Source: Glycomyces xiaoerkulensis (GTDB taxonomy: Bacteria > Actinomycetota > Actinomycetes > Mycobacteriales > Micromonosporaceae). From it: 64,000 nucleotides of DNA. The stretch covers positions 186,001 through 250,000 of the forward strand of contig NZ_PGGV01000016.1 of NCBI RefSeq assembly GCF_002798405.1, in the 5' to 3' direction. The notes under the pieces are model-generated. The model was given only the letters and a program-made list of their open reading frames with translations. It was not told the origin of the DNA and did no database searches. Within the stretch, counting starts at the first letter, position 1; the number at the start of each line of letters is the position of its first letter. Shown here piece by piece: positions 37,893 through 46,520 of the stretch. The position numbers were made by a program, and so were the translations under genes.

Positions 37893-39617
37893 TCATTCGT
37901 CGGTGTGTTTCAAACGGTTCGTCAATTCGGCGATCTGGTTGTACAGCGCCCTCCGCTCGGCCATCTGCTTGCGGATCTTCTTGTTGGCGTGCATGACCGT
38001 GGTGTGGTCGCGGCCGCCGAACGCCTGCCCGATGCGCGGCAGCGACAGGTCGGTCAGCTCCCGGCACAGGTACATCGCCACCTGGCGGGCGTTGACCAGC
38101 ACCCGCGAGCGGGAGTTGCCCTTGAGGTCGGAGACCTGGACGCCGAAGTAGTCGGCGGTGGACTGCATGATCTGGTCGACCGTGACCTCCGGGGTCTGGC
38201 CGCCCTCGGGGATGAAGTCGTGCAGCACCTCCTCGGCCAGTCCGAGGTCGACCGGCTTGCGGTTGAGGCTCGCGTAGGCGGCCACCCGGATGAGCGCGCC
38301 CTCCAGCTCGCGGATCGACTGGTGGATCTGCGAGGCGATGAACTCGACCGCGTCGGTGGGGATGTTGAGCCCGTCCTGGACCGCCTTCTTCCGCAGGATC
38401 GCGATGCGCGTCTCCAGGTCCGGCGGCTGGATGTCGGCCAGCAGGCCCCACTCGAAGCGGGTGCGGAGCCGGTCCTCGAGGGTCTGGAGCTGCTTGGGCG
38501 AGCGGTCGGAAGAGATCACGAGCTGCTTGTTCGCGTTGTGCAGCGCGTTGAAGGTGTGGAAGAACTCCTCCTGGGTCCGTTCGCGGTCCATCAGGAACTG
38601 GATGTCGTCGATGAGCAGGATGTCCACATCGCGGTAGCGGCGCTGGAACGCCTGCTGCCGGCGGTCCGACAGCGAGTTGATGAAGTCGTTGGTGAACTCC
38701 TCGGTGGTCACGTACCGCACCGACAGGGCCGTGCCGAGGTCGTAGGCGTAGTGCCCGACCGCGTGCAGCAGGTGGGTCTTGCCCAGCCCGGACCCGCCGT
38801 AGATGAACAGCGGGTTGTAGGCCTTCGCCGGAGCCTCGGCCACCGCGAACGCCGCCGCGTGCGCGAAGCGGTTGGACGAGCCGATGACGAAGGTGTCGAA
38901 GTTGTAGCGGGGATTGAGCCGCCCGATCCCGTCGACACCGTTTGAGCTGGTCGCCGGCTGCTTCGCCGGCTTCGACACGCCGCCGCGCCGATCCGGATCC
39001 GGGTCGGACGAGGGCGGCGGCGGCACCGGAGGCGAACCGCCGGGCTCGGCCGACCGGTCCTCGTCCTCGGAGTCGTCGTCCTCGGGGCGCTGCTGCTGGT
39101 GCGGAATGCCGGGGCGCTCGGACTCGTCGGCGGGCCGGTCGGGCTCGGACCGCCCGCGCTCGGCGACGCGGAAGGCGTCGGTGTCGAACAGGCTCGGGGG
39201 GCCGTTCTCGGCACCGTCCTCGCCCGGCCCCGGTTGCGGCGTCGCATCGATCTTGGGCATCTCGAACACCAGCGTGGCGTCGCCGTCGTCGCGGGGCGGC
39301 GGGGTGGCCGCCGGGGCCGGAACCGGCAGGTCGGCCGGGGCCTCTCCGGAGTTGTCCTGCATGGTGACCGCGATCTGCGTCGGCTGGCTCAAGCGTCGGG
39401 ACAGCGATTCGCTGATCGGGTCGCGCAGCTTCGATTCGAACGCGGCCCGCGCGAACTTGTTCGGCGCGGCGATGATGAACGTGCCGTTCACCGCCACGAC
39501 CGGCTGGGTCAGCCTCATCCACGCCTGCTGTTGGCGGGTCAGCACCGACGCCTCCGTCAGTTCGGCTGTCACCGCCGACCAGACTTCCGCGAGATCTCGG
39601 TCGGTCACCTTCGCCAT
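37893..39617 (-). CDS. dnaA: Chromosomal replication initiator DnaA
   Basis: DnaA (574 aa) binds the boxes and opens the origin. Domain I (about 1-85), a long acidic and proline-rich domain II (about 110-230), the AAA+ domain III with GGSGLGKTHLL and LLIDDIQFL, and domain IV with GGRDHTTVMHA, the box-recognition motif, are present. Domain II is longer than in E. coli, as usual in actinobacteria. The ATG at 39617 is close to its ribosome binding site (GAGGG); a GTG 9 nt inside could be the true start. Two DnaA-box groups flank the gene, so autoregulation is likely. Confidence 0.97.
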   Translation of the reverse strand: MAKVTDRDLAEVWSAVTAELTEASVLTRQQQAWMRLTQPVVAVNGTFIIAAPNKFARAAFESKLRDPISESLSRRLSQPTQIAVTMQDNSGEAPADLPVPAPAATPPPRDDGDATLVFEMPKIDATPQPGPGEDGAENGPPSLFDTDAFRVAERGRSEPDRPADESERPGIPHQQQRPEDDDSEDEDRSAEPGGSPPVPPPPSSDPDPDRRGGVSKPAKQPATSSNGVDGIGRLNPRYNFDTFVIGSSNRFAHAAAFAVAEAPAKAYNPLFIYGGSGLGKTHLLHAVGHYAYDLGTALSVRYVTTEEFTNDFINSLSDRRQQAFQRRYRDVDILLIDDIQFLMDRERTQEEFFHTFNALHNANKQLVISSDRSPKQLQTLEDRLRTRFEWGLLADIQPPDLETRIAILRKKAVQDGLNIPTDAVEFIASQIHQSIRELEGALIRVAAYASLNRKPVDLGLAEEVLHDFIPEGGQTPEVTVDQIMQSTADYFGVQVSDLKGNSRSRVLVNARQVAMYLCRELTDLSLPRIGQAFGGRDHTTVMHANKKIRKQMAERRALYNQIAELTNRLKHTDE

Positions 39618-39758
39618 CCCTCATCATGCTCATCGGCGTCCGCGCACGCGTCGTGCTCCCGTGCGCTAGACTTTCGTATTCGAGCGGCCCGTAGCGGTTA
39701 TCCCCACCGGCGTCGATCCACACCTTCCAACGCGGTCGCCCGCGGTGCGTCTAAGCAG

Positions 39759-39955
39759 TTTTCCACAGGTTATCCACAGGCGGTCAAGTGGCCTGTGCAT
39801 ATCGCCCGCTCCCCGCCGAATCGCTCGTCATGCGCCGCTGAACTGCGATTACGGTCATATTGTCACGTGATTTCGTTGGGCGAGCGCCGAAGGCGTCCAC
39901 CGATCGGGGGAAGTTATCCACAGGCGGGTGGCGACCCTGCTCACCCTGTGGAAAC
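39759..39955. promoter_or_regulatory. DnaA-box cluster upstream of dnaA
   Basis: TTTTCCACA (39759-39767), TTATCCACA (39770-39778), TTATCCACA (39914-39922) and an inverted GTTTCCACA (39947-39955) lie between dnaA and rpmH. These may regulate the dnaA promoter. The rest of the 569-bp gap 39618-40186 shows no gene; it should hold the promoters of dnaA and rpmH, with a possible rpmH -10 TAGGCT at 40085. Confidence 0.75.
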
Positions 39956-40186
39956 CGGCCCGGCGGCCACCGGGTGCGGTGGCCGCGGCCCTGGAACGGC
40001 GCGTAACATGTCCGAGTTGCCCTCGAACCCCGAGGGGCATGCCACACCCGCCTTCCGCGCCGCGAAAGGCACCCGAAAGCCCTGCTAGGCTGAACTTTGC
40101 GTCGCGGCCTCGTGCTCGCATGCAGGTCCCGCGCCCGGCGCGGAGCCGACGCCACACCAACTGATACGTAATGGGAGTAGTCCGAC

Positions 40187-40324
40187 GTGAGCAAGCGCAC
40201 CTACCAGCCGAACAACCGCCGGCGCAAGCGCACCCACGGCTTCCGGCTGCGCATGCGCACCCGTGCCGGTCGCGCCATCATCAACGCCCGTCGCCGCAAG
40301 GGCCGCAAGAGCCTGACCGTCTGA
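40187..40324 (+). CDS. rpmH: 50S ribosomal protein L34
   Basis: A 45-aa basic ribosomal protein. It starts with GTG as [16 protein letters not shown] and contains [16 protein letters not shown]. All family residues fit. It is preceded by a TGGGAG stretch as RBS and begins the + strand rpmH-rnpA-yidD-yidC group. Confidence 0.97.
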   Translation: MSKRTYQPNNRRRKRTHGFRLRMRTRAGRAIINARRRKGRKSLTV

Positions 40325-40370
40325 GCGATCAACGCTCAGCCGGCGCCCGTCCCCGGGGAACGTGATCCAG

Positions 40371-40820
40371 GTGCTGCCAGCCGAGGCGCGCATTCGCCGC
40401 AGCCGGGACTTCAGCGTGGCGCTGAAGCGCGGCCGCAGGGCGGCCCGGGGCGGCGTGGTCGTCCACTGGGCGCCGCCGAGCGGCGAGGCGCAAAGCCCGA
40501 CGAAACCGTCCGATGCCGAAGGACAATCCACGGCACGGGCGGGTTTTGTCGTATCCAAGGCGGTGGGCAACGCCGTAGTGCGCAACCGCGTCAAGCGCCG
40601 CCTGCGGCACGCGGCGGCAGAGCTGCTGCGCACCTGGCCGCCCGGGACCGACGTGGTGGTGCGGGCCACCCCCAAGGCCGCCGAACGCGACTACTCCCAA
40701 CTGAGCCGGGACCTGGCCGGGGCCGTGGCCGCGGCGCGCAGCGGCCGGTCCCCGAACGGCAGAGGACGCCGCTCCCGCAGGCCCTCGCCTCAGACCGGTG
40801 CCGGTCGGGACGCGTCATGA
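40371..40820 (+). CDS. rnpA: Ribonuclease P protein component
   Basis: The protein subunit of RNase P (149 aa), which cleaves tRNA 5' leaders. It shows [43 protein letters not shown] (the RNR motif) and a Lys/Arg-rich tail. A GTG at 40362 is possible, but the GTG at 40371 matches the family start MLPA and has GGGGAA better placed. Its end overlaps yidD by 4 nt (ATGA). It is downstream of rpmH, as in nearly all bacteria. Confidence 0.95.
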   Translation: MLPAEARIRRSRDFSVALKRGRRAARGGVVVHWAPPSGEAQSPTKPSDAEGQSTARAGFVVSKAVGNAVVRNRVKRRLRHAAAELLRTWPPGTDVVVRATPKAAERDYSQLSRDLAGAVAAARSGRSPNGRGRRSRRPSPQTGAGRDAS

Positions 40821-41116
40821 TCGCGCAGGTCTCGCGCCTGACCACCCGCACACTGCGCGCGCCGATTATCGCGTACCGTCGGTGGATAAGTCCGGCGTTG
40901 CCGAACCGGTGCCGCTTTTACCCCTCCTGCAGCGCATATACCCTCGAGGCGCTGTCCCGGCACGGGGCCTTCCGTGGCCTATGGTTGAGCCTGCGGCGAT
41001 TGGGACGGTGCCACCCCTTCCATCCGGGAGGCCATGACCCGGTGCCTCCGCCACGGCAGCACCGGTCGATGAGCGAGCCGCGCGTCGGCATGGAAACGAC
41101 TGGAGTCCGTCAGTGA
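40817..41116 (+). CDS. yidD: Membrane protein insertion efficiency factor YidD
   Basis: A 99-aa YidD protein that improves YidC-dependent insertion. It has the Cys-containing core [14 protein letters not shown] and [16 protein letters not shown]. An amphipathic N-terminal helix should bind the membrane. It overlaps rnpA (ATGA) and yidC (GTGA), so the three are translationally coupled. Confidence 0.95.
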   Translation: MIAQVSRLTTRTLRAPIIAYRRWISPALPNRCRFYPSCSAYTLEALSRHGAFRGLWLSLRRLGRCHPFHPGGHDPVPPPRQHRSMSEPRVGMETTGVRQ

Positions 41117-42270
41117 GCTTGAACTGGATCTACATAGGCGTGTCGTGGCTGCTGCTGCGTTGGCACGACCTGTGGAGCAGCGTATTCAACGGCGCCGAGG
41201 CCCTCGCCACCGATTGGGCGTGGGTGCTGGCGATCGTGTGCCTGGTGATCACGCTGCGGGTGATCATGTTCCCGCTGTTCGTCAAGCAGATCCGGTCCCA
41301 GCGGGCGATGCAGAAGCTCGCCCCGGAGATCAAGGCGCTCCAGGAGCGGTACAAGGGCGACCGCGAGACGCTCCAGCGCGAGATGATGGAGCTGTACCGC
41401 AAGGAGAAGGCGAACCCGCTGATGGGGTGCCTGCCGATCCTGATCCAGGCTCCGGTGTTCCTGGGCCTGTTCTGGGTGCTGCGGCGCCCGGATCCGCACC
41501 AGACGGAGAACACGGACCTGTACGGGTGGACCGGCTACCACGACGGCGCCGATTCGCACTGGAACACCTACATCGAGGCGAAGCTGTTCGGCGCCCCGTT
41601 CTGGTCCTCGCTGAGCTCGCCGTCCACCGACATCACCGAGGTCGGATCCGACCCGATCGTGGTGCGCGTGGTGGCGGTGGTGCTGATCGCGGCGATGATC
41701 GTCACCACGTTCCTGACCACCCGGCAGATGATCCTGAAGACCGGCTGGTCGGAGGACGCGAACCAGCGGATGATCCAGAAGGTGATGCTGTACGGCATCC
41801 CGGTGATCCTGATCTTCTCGGGCTCGATCTTCGCGATCGGCGTGGTCATCTACTGGACGGTGAACAACCTCTTCTCGCTGGCGCAGCAGCAGTACGTCCT
41901 GCGCAAGTACCCGCCGCCGAAGCAGAACGCGTCGGTCAAGCCCCCGAAGCCGGGGACCAAGGCGCACGAGAAGATGCTGGAAGAGGAGCGGGAGGCCGAA
42001 GAGCGCCGCAAGTCGCTGGCGCCCAAGCCCGGGCAGAAGCCCAAGAAAGCGCCGGAGCGGCCCGCGCAGGACGAGGGCGGCGACGACGCGAAGAACGCTG
42101 ACAGGGTGAACGACCGGCCGAAGAGCAATCCGCCCAAGAAGCCGGCCGGCCCGGGATCGGGCAAGAACCTATCGCGGGCCGAGCGGATCGCGCGGGCCAA
42201 GAAGGTCAGCGGCGCCCAGCAGGCGGGCAAGAAGAAGAAGGGCAAGGGGGGCGGCTCGCGGGCCGCGTAG
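41113..42270 (+). CDS. yidC: Membrane protein insertase YidC
   Basis: YidC/Oxa1 insertase (385 aa). Hydrophobic segments occur near residues 5-15, 35-60, 110-125, 190-215 and 235-265. The cytoplasmic hairpin is between the second and third ([24 protein letters not shown]) and the signature [17 protein letters not shown] is present. The tail after 290 is long, Lys- and Pro-rich and probably ribosome-binding. The GTG start overlaps the yidD stop (GTGA). It inserts membrane proteins with YidD and Sec. Confidence 0.96.
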   Translation: MSLNWIYIGVSWLLLRWHDLWSSVFNGAEALATDWAWVLAIVCLVITLRVIMFPLFVKQIRSQRAMQKLAPEIKALQERYKGDRETLQREMMELYRKEKANPLMGCLPILIQAPVFLGLFWVLRRPDPHQTENTDLYGWTGYHDGADSHWNTYIEAKLFGAPFWSSLSSPSTDITEVGSDPIVVRVVAVVLIAAMIVTTFLTTRQMILKTGWSEDANQRMIQKVMLYGIPVILIFSGSIFAIGVVIYWTVNNLFSLAQQQYVLRKYPPPKQNASVKPPKPGTKAHEKMLEEEREAEERRKSLAPKPGQKPKKAPERPAQDEGGDDAKNADRVNDRPKSNPPKKPAGPGSGKNLSRAERIARAKKVSGAQQAGKKKKGKGGGSRAA

Positions 42271-42339
42271 GCGGTTTAGAGTCGCGAATAATGGGGCAAA
42301 AACTAGGCTATTTCTAGTGATAGGACACAGTTAGCAATT

Positions 42340-42834
42340 ATGGGAGCAACGGTGCGGGAGGACGAGGTGGCCTCCGAAGACGAACTGTTCGAACAGAGCG
42401 AAGTGGCCGCCGACTACATGGAAGGCCTGCTCGACATCCTCGACCTCGACGGCGACATCGACGAGCTCGTGGTCGGCGACCGGCCGCAGGTCGAGATCGT
42501 GGGGGAACAGCTCGGGAACCTGGTCGGCCCCAAGGGGCAGACCCTCGAATCGCTGCAGGAGTTGTGCCGGCTGGCGGTGTACCGGAAGATCGGTGACCAC
42601 TCGCGGCTGATGCTGGACATCGGCGGATACCGTGCGGGGCGTCGCAAGAAGCTGGGCGACCTGGCCGAGCGGACGGCGAAGAAGGTCATCGACAGCGAAC
42701 AGGCGGTCAAGCTGGATCCGATGAGCGCGTTCGAGCGCAAGTGCGTCCACGACGTCATCAACGCCACCGCCGGTGTGCAGAGCGAGTCGGAGGGCGCCGA
42801 ACCGCGCCGCCGGGTCGTGGTCCGGCCCGAGTAA
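42340..42834 (+). CDS. khpB: KhpB/Jag RNA-binding protein (KH and R3H)
   Basis: A 164-aa single-stranded nucleic-acid binding protein. It lacks the Jag_N domain; a KH domain is around residues 50-110 (EQLGNLVGPKGQTLESLQ, the GPKG loop) and an R3H domain around 115-150 (FERKCVHDVI, with R-x3-H). Homologues act with KhpA in RNA binding and division control. It lies 69 nt after yidC and 4 nt before rsmG. No ribosome binding site is evident. Confidence 0.92.
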   Translation: MGATVREDEVASEDELFEQSEVAADYMEGLLDILDLDGDIDELVVGDRPQVEIVGEQLGNLVGPKGQTLESLQELCRLAVYRKIGDHSRLMLDIGGYRAGRRKKLGDLAERTAKKVIDSEQAVKLDPMSAFERKCVHDVINATAGVQSESEGAEPRRRVVVRPE

Positions 42835-42838
42835 GCGA

Positions 42839-43522
42839 ATGAGTCGGGAGCCGAGGAGCTCCGAAGCCGCAGAGGCCAATGTTTCACGTGAAACATTGGC
42901 CTCTGTTTTCGGGGACGATGAAGAGCGGATCGACCGGGCCGAGGACTACGTCGGCCTGCTGCGGACCGCGGGGATCGAACGCGGGCTGATCGGTCCGCGG
43001 GAAGTGCCGCGCCTGTGGGGGCGCCACGTGTTGAACAGTGCGGTGGTCGGTGAGCTGATCGAGCCCGAGGCGGACGTGGTCGACGTGGGCTCCGGCGCGG
43101 GCCTGCCGGGGATCCCGCTGGCGCTGGCGCGCCCGGACCTCTGGGTGACACTCGTGGAACCGATGCAGCGGCGGGTGACCTTTCTCGAAGAGGTGGTGGC
43201 GCTGCTGGGGATCGACAATGTGGAAGTGCTGCGTGCCAGGGCGGAGGAGGTTTCGCCGCTGGGGAAGGCGGACGCGGTGGTCTCGAGGGCCGTTGCCCCG
43301 CTGGGCAGGTTGGCCGACTGGTGCCTGCCGGTGGCGCGCAAGGGCGGTGCGATGCTGGCGATCAAGGGCCGAAGCGCCGCGGAGGAAATCGAGCGAGACG
43401 AGGGGCGGATCCGGGCCGCCGGCGGCGGCGAGGTGACGGTGGAGCGGTGCGGCGCCTCGAAGCTGCGGGAGCCGGCCTTCACCGTGCCGACGACCGTGGT
43501 TCGGGCGGTTCGGATCCGCTAG
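42839..43522 (+). CDS. rsmG: 16S rRNA (guanine(527)-N7)-methyltransferase RsmG
   Basis: RsmG/GidB (227 aa) methylates G527 of 16S rRNA using SAM. It has LWGRHVLNS, the SAM-binding VDVGSGAGLPGIPLAL, VEPMQRRVTFLEE and VSRAVAPLGRL. The ATG at 42839, four nt after khpB, gives a short extra N-terminus; no later in-frame start fits. The first 20 codons contain a 36-bp palindrome with a parS core (42870-42905), read as NVSRET. Loss of rsmG gives low-level streptomycin resistance in other bacteria. Confidence 0.95.
   Translation: MSREPRSSEAAEANVSRETLASVFGDDEERIDRAEDYVGLLRTAGIERGLIGPREVPRLWGRHVLNSAVVGELIEPEADVVDVGSGAGLPGIPLALARPDLWVTLVEPMQRRVTFLEEVVALLGIDNVEVLRARAEEVSPLGKADAVVSRAVAPLGRLADWCLPVARKGGAMLAIKGRSAAEEIERDEGRIRAAGGGEVTVERCGASKLREPAFTVPTTVVRAVRIR
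42870..42905. promoter_or_regulatory. Extended parS palindrome (possible terminator)
   Basis: A 36-bp perfect inverted repeat with the parS core TGTTTCACGTGAAACA at 42880-42895 and 10 symmetric flanking bases on each side. TTTT follows at 42906, so the + strand resembles an intrinsic terminator inside the first codons of rsmG. Confidence 0.9.
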
Positions 43523-43733
43523 CGGTATCGCCCTGAGGTCGATCACGACCCGGGGCGGCCACCCCTGAATGTCGTCCAAGGGCCGAGCGGCCGACTGCTT
43601 CCATCTGAATCCCAGAGTGCATGTGGCCGAACGTGTTCGGTCTTTGAGACCCGGCGTTGTCCGCTTGGCTTGTACACGGGTCTGGGAGTTGGGCTAGTGT
43701 ATGGCTCGTAAGCTTCTTCAAGAACGGGGTCGA

Positions 43734-43764
43734 TGTTTCACGTGAAACATCCGGCCCGTAATCT
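43734..43764 (+). promoter_or_regulatory. parS overlapping the parA promoter
   Basis: A perfect parS core (43734-43749) covers the expected -35 position of a -10 TAATCT (43759-43764). That hexamer lies 6 nt before the GTG at 43771, so ParB binding should compete with RNA polymerase. Confidence 0.7.
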
Positions 43765-43770
43765 GTGGCG

Positions 43771-45174
43771 GTGAATGTGCGCGACCCCCTTCCTCCAGAA
43801 GATCGTGAACAACAGAGCTCCCTTGGCGGCGATACCCCTGCTGAGCGCCGCATCAAGGACGTCCTCGATGCCGCTGTGAGCGAAGAGCAGTCCCCTCCTC
43901 GGCGGCGGTACCGAGAAACTTCCGAGTCGCCGGGTGGCGCAGCACCGGGCTACGGCTCCGCTGGGACAGAATCGTTCCCTGAGGAGACCGGGCCGGGCGC
44001 TCAGTACGCGACCGACGAGACGGACCCGGTTCTCCCCGGCAAGAACGAACTGCCGAACCACAGCGGGGAACGGGACGAAATGCGAAAGCCCACATCGAAA
44101 GCGGATAGGTCCGGACGTCACACCGCGCGTGAGGCCGCCGCCTCCGGCGCCGACTTCCGGCAGGAAGAGATCCGGGAATCCCATGGCTATGAGGTGGGCG
44201 CCGCCGAAGGCGGTGCCGCATCCGGGTTGGAAGAACGCAGCGGGGAGATCCCGCAGCAATCGGATCCGGCCGGAGACGACCTCCCGCTGGCTCGGGAGGC
44301 GAAGCGGGCCGTGCGGGTGCTGAATCCGGCCGGAAGCGTCTCCATGCCGCGGCCGGCGCATCGGCGAGTGATCGCGGTGGCCAATCAGAAGGGCGGGGTC
44401 GGCAAGACCACCAGCGCCGTCAACATGGCCGTCGCGCTGGCCCTCCACGGCAACCGCGTCATGGTCGTCGACTTGGACCCGCAGGGCAACGCCTCCACCG
44501 GGCTCGGCGTCGAGCACGGCGCGGGACTCAACAGCGTCTACGAGGCCATCGTCGACAACGCGCCGCTACACGAGGTCGCGCACCGGGTCGAAGGCATTCC
44601 CTCGCTCTACTGCGTTCCGGCCACGATCGATCTGGCCGGCGCAGAGGTCGAACTCGTCAACGTGGTTGCACGTGAAGCGCGGCTCCGGAAGAGCATCGCC
44701 GCCTTCGAGGGCGAGGTCGACTACATCTTCATCGACTGCCCGCCCTCGCTGGGTCTGCTCACGGTCAACGCGCTCGTCGCGGCCGAAGAAGTCCTCATTC
44801 CGATCCAGTGCGAGTACTACGCGCTCGAAGGGCTCGGCCAGTTGCTCCGGAACATCGAGCTCGTCAAGGCGCACCTGAACTCGCGCCTGAGGGTGTCGAC
44901 GATTCTGCTGACCATGTACGACAAGCGGACCAAGCTCGCCGATCAGGTGGAGCAGGAGGTGCGCGGCCACTTCAACGAGATCGTGCTCGACTCGGTGGTG
45001 CCGCGCAGCGTCCGACTCTCGGAGGCTCCGGGTTACGGCCAATCGATCATGACTTACGATCCTGGATCTCGGGGTGCGACGAGCTACTTCGAGGCGGCCG
45101 AGGAGATCGCCCTCCGGGGCGCGAAATCAAGTTCGCGGCGGCAGAGTCAAACGAGCGAGAAGGGTGGGAACTAG
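43771..45174 (+). CDS. parA: Chromosome partitioning ATPase ParA
   Basis: ParA (467 aa) uses ATP-driven DNA binding to move ParB-bound origins. A proline-, glutamate- and glycine-rich, probably disordered N-terminal extension of about 195 residues precedes the ATPase domain, longer than in most ParA proteins. The domain has the deviant Walker A QKGGVGKTTSAVNMA, DLDPQGNASTG, DYIFIDCPPSLGLLT and SEAPGYGQSI. GTG codons at 43765 and 43771 are both in frame; TAATCT points to 43771. It is 3 nt before parB, with a parS in its promoter. Confidence 0.95.
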   Translation: MNVRDPLPPEDREQQSSLGGDTPAERRIKDVLDAAVSEEQSPPRRRYRETSESPGGAAPGYGSAGTESFPEETGPGAQYATDETDPVLPGKNELPNHSGERDEMRKPTSKADRSGRHTAREAAASGADFRQEEIRESHGYEVGAAEGGAASGLEERSGEIPQQSDPAGDDLPLAREAKRAVRVLNPAGSVSMPRPAHRRVIAVANQKGGVGKTTSAVNMAVALALHGNRVMVVDLDPQGNASTGLGVEHGAGLNSVYEAIVDNAPLHEVAHRVEGIPSLYCVPATIDLAGAEVELVNVVAREARLRKSIAAFEGEVDYIFIDCPPSLGLLTVNALVAAEEVLIPIQCEYYALEGLGQLLRNIELVKAHLNSRLRVSTILLTMYDKRTKLADQVEQEVRGHFNEIVLDSVVPRSVRLSEAPGYGQSIMTYDPGSRGATSYFEAAEEIALRGAKSSSRRQSQTSEKGGN

Positions 45175-45177
45175 TCG

Positions 45178-46290
45178 ATGACGGCGACGAAACGTGGAGG
45201 GCTCGGTCGCGGGCTCGGGGCGCTGATCCCGACGGGCCTGGCCGAGGACATGACCACTGAAGCCGAGGAGATCGACGAAGCTCCCCAGAAACCGAACGGA
45301 ACTCCGCAGCAGGCGGTGCCGAGCGAGCGCGACGTTTCACGTGAAACATCGCCGGCGGAGACCGCCGATGTTTCACGTGAAACGGAGCCCGAGCCGGAGG
45401 ACGAGGGCGAGACCGCACCGGAACTGGTTCCGGTACCGGGCGCCAGTTTCCGCCTGATTCCGGTCGAGGAGATTTCCACCAACCCGAAGCAGCCGCGGCA
45501 GGTTTTCGACGAGGATCAGTTGGCCGAACTGGAGACGTCCCTGTCGGAAGTGGGGATGCTGCAGCCGATCGCGGTGCGCGAGCGGACCGACCCCGAGGCG
45601 GCGGCCGATGCCCACGGGGCGCGCTACGAACTGGTGATGGGCGAGCGGCGTCTGCGCGCCGCGACCGCGCTGGGGTGGGAGACGATTCCGGCGATCATCC
45701 GGAAGACCACCGATCAGGAGCTGCTTCGGGAAGCGCTGCTGGAGAACATCCACCGGGTCGAGCTGAACCCGCTCGAGGAAGCCGCCGCCTATCAGCAGTT
45801 GCTCGAAGAGTTCGACGTGACGCAGGAAGTGCTCGCCAAGCGGATCGGTCGGAGCCGTCCGCAGATCTCGAACATGATCCGGCTCCTGAGCCTCCCGGGG
45901 ACGGTCCAGACGAAGGTGGCCGCCGGCGTGCTCACGGCGGGCCACGCCCGCGCTCTGCTCGGTCTGGAGAACAACGACACCCAGGAGCACATCTCCGAGC
46001 GGATCATCAGCGAGGGACTGTCGGTCCGCAGCACCGAAGAACTCGTGACCGCCTGCCGGTTGGAGGAATCGGAATCACCCGAATCCGCGGAGCCGAAGGC
46101 GGAGGCCAACCGACCGGCGCCGAAGGACCGGATCAAGGCCCCGGGGCTGGAAGAACTGCGGGAGCGGCTGTCCGACCACTTCGAGACGAAGGTCAACGTC
46201 ACGTGGGGCCGGAAGAAGGGCAAGATCGTGATCGAGTTCGGCTCCCTGTCCGACCTCGACCGGATCGTCGAGCAGATCGGCGTCGAGTAG
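45178..46290 (+). CDS. parB: Chromosome partitioning protein ParB
   Basis: ParB (370 aa) binds parS, loads as a CTP-dependent clamp and spreads. It starts MTATKRGGLGRGLGALI, then has a disordered linker; the CTP domain includes NPKQPRQVF and the arginine patch GERRLRA. The recognition helix-turn-helix is near EVLAKRIGRSRPQISNMIRLL and the C-terminal dimerisation region near residue 330. Two near-perfect parS copies lie within the linker, encoding DVSRET twice. It follows parA by 3 nt and is followed by a parS-like site and a 44-bp palindrome. Confidence 0.96.
   Translation: MTATKRGGLGRGLGALIPTGLAEDMTTEAEEIDEAPQKPNGTPQQAVPSERDVSRETSPAETADVSRETEPEPEDEGETAPELVPVPGASFRLIPVEEISTNPKQPRQVFDEDQLAELETSLSEVGMLQPIAVRERTDPEAAADAHGARYELVMGERRLRAATALGWETIPAIIRKTTDQELLREALLENIHRVELNPLEEAAAYQQLLEEFDVTQEVLAKRIGRSRPQISNMIRLLSLPGTVQTKVAAGVLTAGHARALLGLENNDTQEHISERIISEGLSVRSTEELVTACRLEESESPESAEPKAEANRPAPKDRIKAPGLEELRERLSDHFETKVNVTWGRKKGKIVIEFGSLSDLDRIVEQIGVE
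45333..45384. promoter_or_regulatory. Two parS-like sites inside parB
   Basis: Two 16-bp sites (45333-45348 and 45369-45384) each differ from parS at one outer position (C for T at position 1; G for A at position 16). They are 36 bp apart centre to centre, in phase, each translated as DVSRET. Confidence 0.8.
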
Positions 46291-46357
46291 GCCCGCGAGC
46301 CGGGACCGTCGCCGCAGTCGGCGACGACCCGCACCGGTCGGCGGATCTCGGCGTTGA

Positions 46358-46373
46358 TGTTTCACGTGAAACG
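46358..46373. promoter_or_regulatory. parS-like site after parB
   Basis: TGTTTCACGTGAAACG differs from parS only at the last base. It lies 67 nt past parB, between parB and a palindromic terminator. Confidence 0.8.
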
Positions 46374-46396
46374 TCTCGAGACGCCGGCCCCCGCGA

Positions 46397-46440
46397 CGAC
46401 GATGGGGTGGGGTTCCAACTGGAACCCCACCCCATCGTCG
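46397..46440. terminator. Bidirectional terminator between parB and a GNAT gene
   Basis: A perfect 21-bp inverted repeat with a 2-nt centre (effective loop about 4-6 nt) lies in the gap between convergent genes. No T-run is present on either side. Confidence 0.75.
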
Positions 46441-46520
46441 GTCGTATTGGAAGTTCGAACTCCCGGGACCGGTGCGGTCATCGCCGCGCCGTCATGCGGA
46501 CGGTCCGGTTCGCCGGCGGA

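Noticed and set aside
39863-39878. Possible parS upstream of dnaA (CACGTG core near 39870)
   Set aside because: Outer bases differ at several positions on both arms, more than in any accepted site, so I treat it as a chance CACGTG.
44661-44680. CACGTG core in parA resembling parS
   Set aside because: About five mismatches to consensus; not a credible site.
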